NCBI RefSeq assembly: GCF_004136015.1
Contig: NZ_CP024866.1
Span: 388,327-452,326 of the forward strand
Direction: 5' to 3'
Length of the DNA: 64,000 bases
Source of the DNA: Pseudomonas sp. ACM7
GTDB taxonomy: Bacteria > Pseudomonadota > Gammaproteobacteria > Pseudomonadales > Pseudomonadaceae
Shown: in pieces, positions 8,991-17,267 of the stretch
Layout of the letters: each line of letters starts with the position of its first letter
Numbering within the stretch: the first letter of the stretch is position 1
Made by a program: the position numbers and the translations under genes
Notes under the pieces: generated by a model
What the model was told of the DNA's origin: nothing
Database searches by the model: none
Seen by the model: only the letters and a program-made list of their open reading frames with translations

Positions 8991-9258
8991 AGGGGGCGTT
9001 CTCAACTGGTTTTCACGCCGCGTTGTCGCCTTAAAGCGGGCCAGGCAAGGCGCAGGCCGCTGGTAATGGTTGTTCCCTTTCCAAGGCCTGCGACGCAGGC
9101 TGGCCCGCTTTAAGGCACAACCCGAAGGGCCGGGCCTGCTGTTGTGCAGGGCTGCGTTGCTCAAAGCTTATTTGGAATGACCAAACCACGCTTCTCGCGC
9201 CTTGCCCTGCACAACAGCAGACCCGGCGCGGCGTGAAAACCAGTTGAGAACGCCCCCT
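8991..9258. mobile_element. 268 bp palindromic element with perfect 32 bp terminal inverted repeats
   Basis: The arms at 8991-9022 and 9227-9258 are exact inverted copies beginning AGGGGGCGTTCTCAACTGGT. Inside are two further perfect 16-base stems: 9029-9044 with 9100-9115 (core TTAAAGCGGGCC) and 9136-9151 with 9205-9220 (core TGTTGTGCAG). No coding frame is present. The layout resembles a non-autonomous MITE-like element or an elaborate REP derivative; no clear target duplication was seen. It fills most of the 367-base gap between two plus-strand genes. Confidence 0.8.
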
Positions 9259-9349
9259 GGCCCTCCAGTCTTGAAAAAAACGGCCGATAAGCCTTTGTCG
9301 CCAGCGCTATGACTGGCGGCAAGCAGAGCTTGGACAGGATCTCGCCGTT

Positions 9350-10141
9350 ATGACTGATACCCAGACTTCACCCGACACCACTGCTGAAAAAGACGCACCA
9401 CCAGTGGTCGAGCTGCCGTGGGCGGACGTCCACGCCGAGCACCACAAGATGCTCCGTCTGTCGCCATTGCAAACCGACCGCAACACCGGTGGACGGCCGC
9501 TGCGCTTTGTTGAATTCGGTTACGCCGAGCGCAACAACAAGGAACACAGTCTGATGCGCATGAGCATTTCGCTGCCCGGCCAGCGTGTGCGCAAGGAACA
9601 GAATCATCTGGACGTGTGGGTCGATCACGCCACCAGGCGCGTGCATTTCGGGCCTGACAGCGGTTTGCAGATCGAACCGATGAACCGTGGTATCGGTCGC
9701 TTCATGGCCGCTCATGGCATTATCTGGGCGAAAAAAAGATGGCCCGGCTACACCGTCGACGGCACAGACCTGAACAACAAGGATGCGCTGAACGAAGACA
9801 CTCGCCTGCGCCGCGATCACTTTTTGCGGATGCACGGTTTCGATGTGATCTACGCCGACGCCCAGCATTTGAAGGGCAGCGTCAAAGAAGTGCAGGTCGG
9901 CGACCTGTTGGGTGACTGGAGCACGGAAAAATTGCAGGTCGTGGAAATTCTTGAGGCGGCGCAGATGCTCCAGCAAGCAGAGCAAAATCTGGCCGAGCAG
10001 GAAGTCAAACTCAAGAAACACGAAGAAAAAGTCAGCAAGTACAAGCGCGAAGACGCCGGGCTGCGCTTTACCATTACCTGTCTGGTGGCGTTTGCGGTGT
10101 TTCAGGCGGGGTTGCTGATCTGGATTGCCACGCACCGGTAA
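9350..10141 (+). CDS. Unknown protein with coiled coil and C-terminal membrane anchor
   Basis: 263 residues; I do not recognise a family. The first 25 residues are low-complexity and acidic. Residues 40-170 look globular, with RFVEFGYAERNNKEHSLMRM, DVWVDHATRRVHFGPDSGLQ and a basic segment around WAKKRWPGY. Residues about 195-236 form a charged heptad-like coiled coil, followed by one hydrophobic helix (residues 242-260) and a short basic tail, so the protein is probably a tail-anchored inner-membrane protein facing the cytoplasm. AGGA lies ten bases before the ATG. It sits between the 268 bp palindromic element and a REP pair. Confidence 0.75.
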   Translation: MTDTQTSPDTTAEKDAPPVVELPWADVHAEHHKMLRLSPLQTDRNTGGRPLRFVEFGYAERNNKEHSLMRMSISLPGQRVRKEQNHLDVWVDHATRRVHFGPDSGLQIEPMNRGIGRFMAAHGIIWAKKRWPGYTVDGTDLNNKDALNEDTRLRRDHFLRMHGFDVIYADAQHLKGSVKEVQVGDLLGDWSTEKLQVVEILEAAQMLQQAEQNLAEQEVKLKKHEEKVSKYKREDAGLRFTITCLVAFAVFQAGLLIWIATHR

Positions 10142-10155
10142 TCGGTGTCGAACCC

Positions 10156-10234
10156 AAAAAGATCGCAGCCTGCGGCAGCTCCTACACAGGTGTACACATA
10201 ACCCTGTAGGAGCTGCCGCAGGCTGCGATCTTTT
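10156..10234. repeat. REP pair, type A
   Basis: AAAAGATCGCAGCCTGCGGC and its inverse GCCGCAGGCTGCGATCTTTT flank about 30 bases. It lies in the convergent gap between the tail-anchored protein and prmB. Confidence 0.9.
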
Positions 10235-10245
10235 GCTTGTAAGGG

Positions 10246-11154
10246 TCAGACGCGGGAAGCAAACAGCGCCTGATGATCACGGCACTGTTCCGCCGTCAGC
10301 ATGAACACGCCATGCCCACCGCGCTCGAAATCAAGCCAGGCGAAGTCGACTTCCGGGTACAGCGCGTCGACGTGAACCTGGCTGTTGCCCACTTCGACAA
10401 TCAGCAAGCCCTTCTCGGTCAGGTGATCCGCCGCTTCGGCGAGCATTCGACGCACCAGGTTCAAACCATCATCACCGCAGGCCAGGCCCAACTCCGGTTC
10501 GTGCTGGTATTCGTCCGGCATGTCGGCGAAATCTTCCGCATCGACGTAAGGCGGGTTCGACACGATCAGGTCGAAACGCTGACCCGGCAAACCATCAAAT
10601 CCGTCGCCCTGAACCGTGTATACCCGCTCATCGACGCCATGACGCTCGATGTTCTGGTTGGCCACTTCCAGCGCTTCGAACGACAGATCGGCCAGTACCA
10701 CTTCGGCGTTCTGGAACTCGTAGGCACAGGCGATACCGATACAGCCGGAACCGGTGCACAGGTCGAGAATTCGCGCAGGCTCGGCGCCCAGCCACGGCTC
10801 GAAACGTTTTTCGATCAGCTCGCCAATCGGCGAACGCGGGATCAATACGCGCTCATCGACAATGAACGACATGCCGCAAAACCACGCTTCACCCAACAGG
10901 TAGGCGGTAGGAATGCGTTCTTCGATACGGCGCTTGAGCATGCGTTGCAGCTTGACCAGCTCGTCTTCTTCCAGATTGCAGTCGAGATAGCTGTCGGCGA
11001 TTTCCCACGGCAAGTGCAAGGCACCCAACACCAACTGACGCGCTTCGTCCCAGGCGTTGTCGGTCCCATGGCCGAAAAACAGATCCTCCCCATGGAAGCG
11101 GCTGACGGCCCAACGGATATGGTCACGCAGGGTACGAAGTCGGGAAGTGATCAC
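10246..11154 (-). CDS. prmB: Ribosomal protein L3 N5-glutamine methyltransferase
   Basis: 302 residues. SAM-dependent methyltransferase of the PrmB/HemK group: SAM-binding motif [14 protein letters not shown] at residues 129-142 and the substrate-glutamine motif NPPY at residues 200-203. PrmB methylates a glutamine of ribosomal protein L3; the N-terminal helical part ([21 protein letters not shown]) is typical of PrmB rather than PrmC. The start is GTG at 11154, with GGAG upstream. Position close to aroC matches other Pseudomonas. Confidence 0.94.
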   Translation of the reverse strand: MITSRLRTLRDHIRWAVSRFHGEDLFFGHGTDNAWDEARQLVLGALHLPWEIADSYLDCNLEEDELVKLQRMLKRRIEERIPTAYLLGEAWFCGMSFIVDERVLIPRSPIGELIEKRFEPWLGAEPARILDLCTGSGCIGIACAYEFQNAEVVLADLSFEALEVANQNIERHGVDERVYTVQGDGFDGLPGQRFDLIVSNPPYVDAEDFADMPDEYQHEPELGLACGDDGLNLVRRMLAEAADHLTEKGLLIVEVGNSQVHVDALYPEVDFAWLDFERGGHGVFMLTAEQCRDHQALFASRV

Positions 11155-11392
11155 GGGGCAAACTCCAAAAAAAACGACTGGCGATTCTAACAGCCAAAAC
11201 GCGTCTCGACGACGCGGGAAAACTACCGGGGCAAATGTAGGACTATTCTATTTTTTCGACTGGCTATTGAACAAAACGAGCCTATTGACAAGGCTGCGAG
11301 CCAGCAATGACGGTACCTACGATGGTAGCGATTCACAGAAGCGCTCAGCCAGAGGACAATGTCGCAAAAGCCCCACTCAAAGGAGCCCCAGA

Positions 11393-11983
11393 ATGTCCGT
11401 TCCAAAAACGATGTTTCAACTCAGCGGCCGCGGTTATGCAGCTGCCGTTCTGAGCCATGCGACCCTTGTCATCATCGATGCCCAGAAAGAATACCTCAGC
11501 GGCCCGTTGGCCTTGAGCGGCATGGATGCAGCCGTCGCGAACATCAAGCAACTGGTGGCCGCTGCCCGTGCAGCCGGCCGGCCGATCGTCCATGTCCGCC
11601 ACCTCGGCACCGTCGGTGGGCTGTTCGATCCACAAGGTGAGCGCGGTGAGTTCATCCCGGGCCTGGAACCACAGGGCGACGAAACCATCATCGGTAAATT
11701 GCTGCCAAGTGCGTTCCACGGCACCGAACTGCTGGAACGCCTGCAGAATCTCGGGTCGCTGGACCTGATCGTGTGCGGTTTCATGAGCCACTCCAGCGTC
11801 AGCACCACGGTGCGTGCCGCGAAGAACCTGGGCTTTCGTTGCACGCTGGTGGAAGACGCCTGCGCGACTCGCGACCTGCCTTACAAGGGTGGCGTATTGA
11901 GCGCAGACCACGTACAGCAGACCGAAATGGCGATCATGGCGGACAACTTCGCCACCCTCGCCCTGACCCAGGCTCTGATTTGA
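11393..11983 (+). CDS. Isochorismatase/cysteine-hydrolase family protein lacking the usual Cys
   Basis: 196 residues of the isochorismatase-like fold. Asp29 (VIIDAQKEY) and Lys102 (GKLLPSAFHGT) match two of the three catalytic positions. In the third motif, VCGFMSHSSVSTT, the position normally held by Cys is Ser135 (Cys128 lies earlier in the strand). Either a Ser nucleophile, a non-cysteine mechanism as in true isochorismatases, or a non-hydrolytic role is possible. The ATG at 11393 has AGGAG upstream; a longer frame has none. Divergent from prmB. Confidence 0.88.
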   Translation: MSVPKTMFQLSGRGYAAAVLSHATLVIIDAQKEYLSGPLALSGMDAAVANIKQLVAAARAAGRPIVHVRHLGTVGGLFDPQGERGEFIPGLEPQGDETIIGKLLPSAFHGTELLERLQNLGSLDLIVCGFMSHSSVSTTVRAAKNLGFRCTLVEDACATRDLPYKGGVLSADHVQQTEMAIMADNFATLALTQALI

Positions 11984-12114
11984 TCAACGCTCGATGAGCG
12001 GTCCATGCCGCCGCTCATCCGCAAAAGCCTATCATTTGCTGTAATTGTCTTAGCCTCAGGAACATCCCGGTCAACTCCCGGTCGAAGGGCCGATACCCAT
12101 TGAGGAAGGTCGGA

Positions 12115-12435
12115 ATGAAGTTATCCGATGGTTTTGACGCTCGCCGCTTGCGGCCCAAAGGCCAACGCAACTGGCGTTTTCGAATCGGCGCGGCATTTGC
12201 TGCCTTGCTGTCGATGTGCGGTGTGTTGCTGGTGATGGCCGGTGCCGCCAGCCTGCTTGGCCACGCACCCGCCCTGGGCGAGTTGAATACCAACCGGGTC
12301 GGTTCCGCAGTGATTCTGGCGATTGGCCTGTTCGTGCTGTACCTCGGCGTGTGGCTGTGGCGTCGCTGCCGTCGCCGCTCGCGGCAGTCGCAAGAGCTGA
12401 ACATCTCCCCGCATTTGATGAAAAAGCATGACTGA
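12115..12435 (+). CDS. Small membrane protein, unknown function
   Basis: 106 residues. A basic N-terminus (DARRLRPKGQRNWRFR) precedes two hydrophobic helices (about residues 25-47 and 62-80) joined by a short loop, and the C-terminus is strongly basic (RRCRRRSRQSQ). Inner membrane with both ends cytoplasmic is the likely topology. The ATG at 12115 has AGGAAGG upstream and is preferred over an ATG five codons earlier. No family recognised; it lies between the cysteine-hydrolase-like gene and the Smr gene. Confidence 0.75.
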   Translation: MKLSDGFDARRLRPKGQRNWRFRIGAAFAALLSMCGVLLVMAGAASLLGHAPALGELNTNRVGSAVILAIGLFVLYLGVWLWRRCRRRSRQSQELNISPHLMKKHD

Positions 12436-12510
12436 GCCGAGCGTTGCGCGTTTTCTCGCGCCCCATTCGTCTCGAGTTGGGTAAACTGGCCGCCCTTCGC
12501 GGAGGCTGAC

Positions 12511-13068
12511 ATGCAAGACGACGATTTTTCCCTGTTCAAAAGCGCGATCCAAGGCGTCAAGCCGATCAAACACGATCGCGCCGAAACCGGCAAACCCAAA
12601 GCTGACCGCGCACAAATCGCCAAGTTGCGACAAGCCGCCACCGTACGCACCGATGCCACCACCGTTGACGGGCTGTCCGATCAGTTCGTTATTGATGTTG
12701 GCCCGGAAGACGAGCTGATGTGGGCGCGTGACGGCGTTCAGGAAAGCCAGATGCGCAAGCTCAAGATCGGACAGATCCCGTTCGAAGGCAGCCTCGACCT
12801 TCATGGCATGAACGTGGAAAAGGCCCGGGAAACCCTCTGGGCGTTTCTGGCCGAAGCGACCAAATTCGAAATCCGCTGCGTGCGCGTCACCCACGGCAAG
12901 GCCGTGCGTCTGGACGGCAAGCGGCCGATGATCAAAAGCCACGTCAACACCTGGCTGCGCCAACAGTCACAAGTGCTCGGCTTCACTTCGTGCCAAGCGA
13001 AACACGGCGGCGCCGGAGCGGTTTATGTGATGCTCAAACGGACCATGATGGAAGGTCGCGACGAATAA
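12511..13068 (+). CDS. Smr-domain (MutS2-type) protein
   Basis: 185 residues. An N-terminal charged region (residues 1-80) precedes an Smr domain with the LDLHGM signature at 95-100 and THGKA at 127-131, the features of the predicted nuclease active surface. Smr proteins cut DNA or mRNA; the E. coli paralogue SmrB cleaves mRNA at collided ribosomes. Which activity applies here is unknown. GGAGG precedes the ATG. It is the last chromosomal-backbone gene before the prophage-derived insert. Confidence 0.92.
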   Translation: MQDDDFSLFKSAIQGVKPIKHDRAETGKPKADRAQIAKLRQAATVRTDATTVDGLSDQFVIDVGPEDELMWARDGVQESQMRKLKIGQIPFEGSLDLHGMNVEKARETLWAFLAEATKFEIRCVRVTHGKAVRLDGKRPMIKSHVNTWLRQQSQVLGFTSCQAKHGGAGAVYVMLKRTMMEGRDE

Positions 13069-13080
13069 AGCCGTCACCTA

Positions 13081-13139
13081 GCAAATTATCGGGATAACGA
13101 TTTGCAATGATATGGGAGCTCCCGTAATACTCCGCAAAT
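13081..13139 (+). promoter_or_regulatory. Repressor promoter region with operator
   Basis: A candidate -35 TTGCAA (13102-13107) and -10 TAATAC (13125-13130) flank the palindrome ATGGGAGCTCCCGT at 13112-13125. The hexamer GCAAAT and its inverse occur at 13081-13086, 13100-13105 and 13134-13139. The operator sits in the spacer, as expected for autorepression. The same operator form recurs at 14762 and 14787. Confidence 0.65.
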
Positions 13140-13872
13140 GGAATTTAAAGAACGACTCAAAGCAGCCCGCCAACACGCCAAGCTCAATCAGACCGAGCTT
13201 GCCGAGCGCGCAGGCCTGACGCAAACCTCTATCTCCGACCTTGAGCGCGGGAAATCGAAGGCAACAGCCTTTGCTGCCCAGATCGCTTCAGCGTGTGGCG
13301 TTTCACCGATGTGGCTGGCTGAAGGTGCCGGTGACATGCTTAAAGGGGTGTCCGATGCTGTTCCGTTGAATCGCATCCCTCCAAGCGTTTCAATGTCAGA
13401 CATCCAGCCTTGGGACGACAGCACGCCCCTGGATGACGATGAGGTTTATGTCCCCTTCCTGCGTGAAGTTGAACTGGCAGCCGGCTCAGGCCGTTTCGTG
13501 ATCTCAGAAAGCGACAGCGCCAGGCTGCGCTTCTTCAAGAAAGACCTGCGTCACAACAACGTGCAATTCAGCAACGCCAGGTGCGTGGTGGTGAGCGGAA
13601 ACAGCATGCTCCCGGTACTGCGCGACGGCGCTACCGTTGGCATGAACGTCGGAAAGAACTCGTTGGGCGACATCGTCGACGGCGACATGTACGCGATCAA
13701 CCACAACGGCCAGCTCCGCGTGAAACAGGTCTACCGACTGCCCAGTGGGATCCGCCTACGCAGTTTCAACCGTGACGAGCACCCGGACGAGGACTACACC
13801 TTCGCCGAGATCCAGGAGCAGCAGCTTGCGATCCTGGGTCATGTCTTTTGGTGGGCGATGTATTCGCGGTGA
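13138..13872 (+). CDS. Phage-type LexA/CI-like transcriptional repressor (HTH + S24 peptidase)
   Basis: 244 residues. Residues 1-65 are an XRE helix-turn-helix domain (LNQTELAERAGLTQTSISDLERGKS). Residues 105-240 are an S24 peptidase domain: cleavage site LAAG (Ala115-Gly116), nucleophile Ser156 in GNSMLP and general base Lys196 in RVKQVYR. Such repressors cut themselves when bound to activated RecA, so the gene should respond to DNA damage. There is no strong ribosome binding site; the ATG is just after the operator-bearing promoter, so the mRNA may have a very short leader. It is probably the surviving switch of a lost prophage. Confidence 0.92.
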   Translation: MEFKERLKAARQHAKLNQTELAERAGLTQTSISDLERGKSKATAFAAQIASACGVSPMWLAEGAGDMLKGVSDAVPLNRIPPSVSMSDIQPWDDSTPLDDDEVYVPFLREVELAAGSGRFVISESDSARLRFFKKDLRHNNVQFSNARCVVVSGNSMLPVLRDGATVGMNVGKNSLGDIVDGDMYAINHNGQLRVKQVYRLPSGIRLRSFNRDEHPDEDYTFAEIQEQQLAILGHVFWWAMYSR

Positions 13873-14250
13873 ACTGAGTTGCGGTGATTCGACGCCCATC
13901 CAAGAGAAGCCCGCCAAGCGCGTAATGCTGTTCACTTAAGAAAAGTTTGGGATGGGATGGGGTACATATCCATTTCTGCGGTAGCGGCTGCTGGCGGTTT
14001 CGCTTTTACAGCGAGTCACTTGGAAATACGGAATGCCGCCCAACCCCAAGTAACCAAGGGCTCTTGCCCCGCCATTCGGTGCCTCGCTCAGGCTCGGCAT
14101 GCCCTCACTCCGGCATTGCTCCGGGGGCCCACCGCCATCGGCCATCCATGGCCGGGGGCGGCTACCTCGGCATCCATGCCGAGGTGCCCCCTGCGCAACG
14201 CCTGCGTTCGGCCTCTGGAAAAGGGGCGGCAGATCTGAAGCCAAAGCAAA

Positions 14251-14314
<64 letters not shown>

Positions 14315-14318
14315 GATC

Positions 14319-14358
14319 AAAAGATCGCAGCCTCGCTTCGCTCGACAGCTCCTACAGG
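14319..14358. repeat. Single REP unit, type A
   Basis: AAAAGATCGCAGCCTCGCTT through GACAGCTCCTACAGGGA, a lone copy directly after the GCAACA tract within the larger inverted repeat. Confidence 0.8.
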
Positions 14359-14761
14359 GAAATGCGTTCACTTGAAGTCAGGCCGGCCGGTAGGCCGCCT
14401 CGCTTTGGCGTTTGCGGTGCACGCCCCCTCGAGAGGCCGAGTGGAGGTTCTGCGCAGTGGGCAACCCGGCATGGATGCCGGATTAGCCGCCCCCGGCCAT
14501 GGATGGACGATGGCGGCGGGCCCACGGAGCAGGACCGGAGCGCGGGCATGCCGAGCCTAAGCGAGGCACCGAACGAAAGGGGCAAGAGCCCTTGGTTACT
14601 TGGGGTTGGGCGGCATTCCGTATTTCCAAGTGACCCGCCGTAAGGGCGGAACCCTAGGCCGCCGTGACCGCAGAAACGGATATGTACCCCAACCTTAAGT
14701 GAACAGCATTGCGCCAAGCGCGGGCTTTTTTTGTACCTGAAATATAGGCACGGAATAAAAT

Positions 14762-14803
14762 ATGGGAATGCCCATTGACACAAAATATGGGAACACCCAT
14801 ATT
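14762..14803 (+). promoter_or_regulatory. Sigma-70 promoter with two repressor operators
   Basis: A perfect -35 TTGACA (14775-14780), a 17-base spacer and -10 CATATT (14798-14803). The palindromes ATGGGAATGCCCAT (14762-14775) and ATGGGAACACCCAT (14787-14800) abut the -35 and fill the spacer up to the -10. Their half-sites equal those of the operator in front of the repressor gene. The promoter reads towards the lyase gene. Binding is inferred. Confidence 0.75.
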
Positions 14804-14947
14804 TGCATTCAAGCCAACGGGAAATCGATCGGAAGCTGCCAGGCATCACTTCTGCCCATTCACTGAGTGGGCAGTGGGATGTAGGCCTGCATCAAACGCA
14901 AGGCTCACCAGAGCAAAAAGCGACATCAATGGACTGAGGCAAAAACC

Positions 14948-15622
14948 ATGACTGTAGACATCAGCAACTTCACCATCGCTACCCCGCTTCCAATCTCCGA
15001 CACCAACCCGATTGCGCTTGAGCTCATCGGCTGGCGTGCACTGATCGAATGCCCCGACGTCATCTCAATGCTTGACGATGGTTCGCTGCAGATGACGGCG
15101 CCGACACTTGGAGCCTCGAGCAAGAGCACGCTACGAACCCGCTGCGAGTGGAAGGAGCCAGGTTACTGGCTGTTCTCCAGCGCAGCGGACCACTGGAGCC
15201 GACAAGAAATGCGGCTGACGAAGGTCAATTCGCTACAGAAAGTCGTGATCGGCCAGATCCATGTGAAGGATTCAGAGCGACCTCCGGTAAAGGTGTTCTG
15301 GAACAAAGGAAAAATCACCATGGGGTTCCGAACCAGTTACCTACAGGACGATCCGGTCAACTCGACGATTTTGGAGAACGTGCCGCTCGGTGCACTTTTC
15401 AAAATCAACATTCACGCCAACTCGAGCGGCGCCGTCTCTGTATCGGCTAGTTGTAACGGCGTCAAATCCACTTCCGAGATCATGCGCCTCGACAACACGT
15501 GGGACACGAAAACTCTCGCCTTTCACGGCGGCGTGTACAACCAGATCGATTACTCCGACACCACCGACCCGCTAGACGGTTCTGTCTGCATCATCAGCGA
15601 TCTGTCGATCACTCATGCCTGA
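14948..15622 (+). CDS. Polysaccharide lyase family 7 (alginate lyase-like), no signal peptide
   Basis: 224 residues. The three PL7 motifs are present in divergent form: LRTRCEW (Arg63) for the RTEL motif, IGQIHVKD (Gln103, His105) for QIH, and FHGGVYNQIDYS (Tyr197) for the YxKAGxYxQ motif, so all catalytic positions can be filled. PL7 enzymes cut alginate or related uronates by beta-elimination. The N-terminus MTVDISNFTIATPLPISDTN has no export signal, so release would need cell lysis or another route. It lies behind the operator-controlled promoter, in sequence of prophage origin. Substrate is inferred from the family. Confidence 0.75.
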   Translation: MTVDISNFTIATPLPISDTNPIALELIGWRALIECPDVISMLDDGSLQMTAPTLGASSKSTLRTRCEWKEPGYWLFSSAADHWSRQEMRLTKVNSLQKVVIGQIHVKDSERPPVKVFWNKGKITMGFRTSYLQDDPVNSTILENVPLGALFKINIHANSSGAVSVSASCNGVKSTSEIMRLDNTWDTKTLAFHGGVYNQIDYSDTTDPLDGSVCIISDLSITHA

Positions 15623-15680
15623 TACGACCTGCTCGGCCTGATGAGCAATACAGGCTTCAGGGAAGCATCACTGCTGCACC

Positions 15681-15959
15681 TTGGCGACAGGGTGTAGCGG
15701 GATGCGCAAACCCGAAGTGACCGATTTGGGGCTTCGCGCCCGCCGGCAATACAACTGCCGGCACACATACGCTACCATGTGCCCCATGTCGGGGATGAAC
15801 CCTGCGTTTATTGCCACTCAGCTCGGTCATAGCGTTCAGATATTGCTATCGACCTACACCCGATGGATCAACGCCAGCACCGACTGGGGTGAGCTCGGAA
15901 AGATTGAAAAGAGCTTGATTGGTACACAATTGGTACAGACAGAAACAGTACCCCTCTGA
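15681..15959 (+). pseudogene. Tyrosine recombinase (integrase), 3' fragment
   Basis: Only the C-terminal end of a phage-type integrase remains. RQYNCRHTYATMC corresponds to the box II arginine region, QLGHS to the His/Trp position and LLSTYTRW carries the nucleophilic Tyr; the tail [19 protein letters not shown] is also typical. The catalytic domain's first Arg and the DNA-binding N-terminus are missing. Recognisable similarity begins about 15735; the TTG used for the nominal start is arbitrary. The fragment ends 22 bases before the folE start, marking a likely attachment-site edge. Confidence 0.8.
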
Positions 15960-15981
15960 AACCCGTATGGAATCAGCCTCT

Positions 15982-16527
15982 GTGACACTGGAACAGAACT
16001 ACACCGCGATTCTCGGCCAATTGGGCGAGGACGTCTCCCGCGAGGGCCTGCTCGACACCCCAAAACGTGCCGCCAAAGCCATGCAGTACCTCTGCCGCGG
16101 TTATGAACAGACACTGGAAGAGGTCACCAACGGTGCCTTGTTCAGCTCTGACAACAGCGAAATGGTGCTGGTGAAGGACATCGAGCTCTACTCGTTGTGC
16201 GAACACCACCTGCTGCCGTTTATCGGCAAGGCTCACGTCGCCTACATCCCGAGCGGCAAGGTATTGGGCCTGTCGAAAGTCGCGCGGATCGTCGATATGT
16301 ACGCCCGCCGCCTGCAGATCCAGGAAAATCTCAGCCGCCAGATCGCCGATGCGGTCCAGCAAGTCACTGGCGCCCTGGGCGTTGCAGTGGTGATCGAGGC
16401 CAAGCACATGTGCATGATGATGCGCGGTGTAGAGAAACAGAATTCGTCGATGATCACTTCGGTGATGCTGGGTGAGTTCCGCGAAAACGCGGCCACCCGC
16501 AGCGAGTTTCTCAGCCTGATCAAGTAA
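15982..16527 (+). CDS. folE: GTP cyclohydrolase I
   Basis: 181 residues from the GTG at 15982. It converts GTP to dihydroneopterin triphosphate, the first step of folate synthesis. Zn ligands are in [10 protein letters not shown] (Cys, His) and [11 protein letters not shown] (Cys); other family blocks ([20 protein letters not shown]) are intact. An in-frame ATG at 15967 would add five residues (MESAS), but the GTG start matches the usual N-terminus ([11 protein letters not shown]). Neither has a strong ribosome site, and the upstream DNA is prophage-derived, so its original promoter may have been replaced. Confidence 0.93.
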   Translation: MTLEQNYTAILGQLGEDVSREGLLDTPKRAAKAMQYLCRGYEQTLEEVTNGALFSSDNSEMVLVKDIELYSLCEHHLLPFIGKAHVAYIPSGKVLGLSKVARIVDMYARRLQIQENLSRQIADAVQQVTGALGVAVVIEAKHMCMMMRGVEKQNSSMITSVMLGEFRENAATRSEFLSLIK

Positions 16528-16540
16528 TTCGCGGCAGAAG

Positions 16541-16570
16541 AAAACCGGCATTCATCGCCGGTTTTTTTTC
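16541..16570 (+). terminator. Terminator after folE
   Basis: AAAACCGGC and GCCGGTTTT form a stem around ATTCATC, followed by an uninterrupted T run. Confidence 0.85.
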
Positions 16571-16628
16571 GTCTGTGAAAAATCAGGTAAGCTGCGCGCC
16601 TTCTGTTTGCCCCTGTGAGGCTTATACC

Positions 16629-17000
16629 GTGTTCGTTAAAGCGCTTCGTGTCGGCCTTGGCCAACTGATCATCTTCATCGACTTCATTACCCGCCCAGGC
16701 AAAAAGCAGCGCCCTGCCGCCGCTCAGGCTCAGGTCGAGACGGCCGCCAAGGACCTGACCCTGTATCAGTTCCACGCCTGCCCGTTCTGCGTGAAAACCC
16801 GCCGCACCCTGCGCCGCCTGAACGTGCCGGTGGCCTTGCGCGACGCGAAGAACAACGAACAGGATCGCCAGGCCCTGCTGGAACAGGGCGGCAAGATCAA
16901 GGTTCCGTGCCTGCGCATCGAAGAGAATGGCCAGACGACCTGGATGTATGAGTCCAAGGTGATCATCGATTATCTGGACAAGCGTTTCGCTGCTGCCTGA
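16629..17000 (+). CDS. Glutaredoxin/glutathione S-transferase N-terminal domain protein
   Basis: 123 residues. A hydrophobic N-terminal segment (residues 5-20) is followed by a thioredoxin-fold domain with the redox motif CPFC (Cys51, Cys54), the cis-Pro loop KIKVPCLRI and the YESKVIIDYL glutathione-site motif of GST N-terminal domains. It probably reduces disulfides with glutathione and may be membrane-tethered. GTG start with TGAGG nine bases upstream. Confidence 0.87.
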   Translation: MFVKALRVGLGQLIIFIDFITRPGKKQRPAAAQAQVETAAKDLTLYQFHACPFCVKTRRTLRRLNVPVALRDAKNNEQDRQALLEQGGKIKVPCLRIEENGQTTWMYESKVIIDYLDKRFAAA

Positions 17001-17026
17001 TGGTTTTGTGCTGGGGCTGATGGCCT

Positions 17027-17203
17027 CATCGCGAGCAAGTCGGATCGCCGCACCGTCGCTCCCACAGTGGTTTGTGGGGTGACGGAGATCTGTGATCAAC
17101 ACTGATCCCCTGTGGGAGCGAGCTTGCTCGCGATGGCGGCGCAACATTCAACATCAATGCTGACTGACCTGCCGCTATCGCGAGCAAGCTCGCTCCCACA
17201 GAG
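17027..17203. repeat. REP cluster, type B (three copies)
   Basis: CATCGCGAGCAAG-type, CTGTGGGAGCGAGCTTGCTC and TATCGCGAGCAAGCTCGCTC units occur in alternating orientation; the first copy is interrupted by a divergent stretch (CGGATCGCCGCACCG). Confidence 0.88.
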
Positions 17204-17267
17204 GTTGCGGTGTTCCCACCCTTAACTGACCGGCATTACCCAATGGCCGGTTTATTTGTTTCTACCT

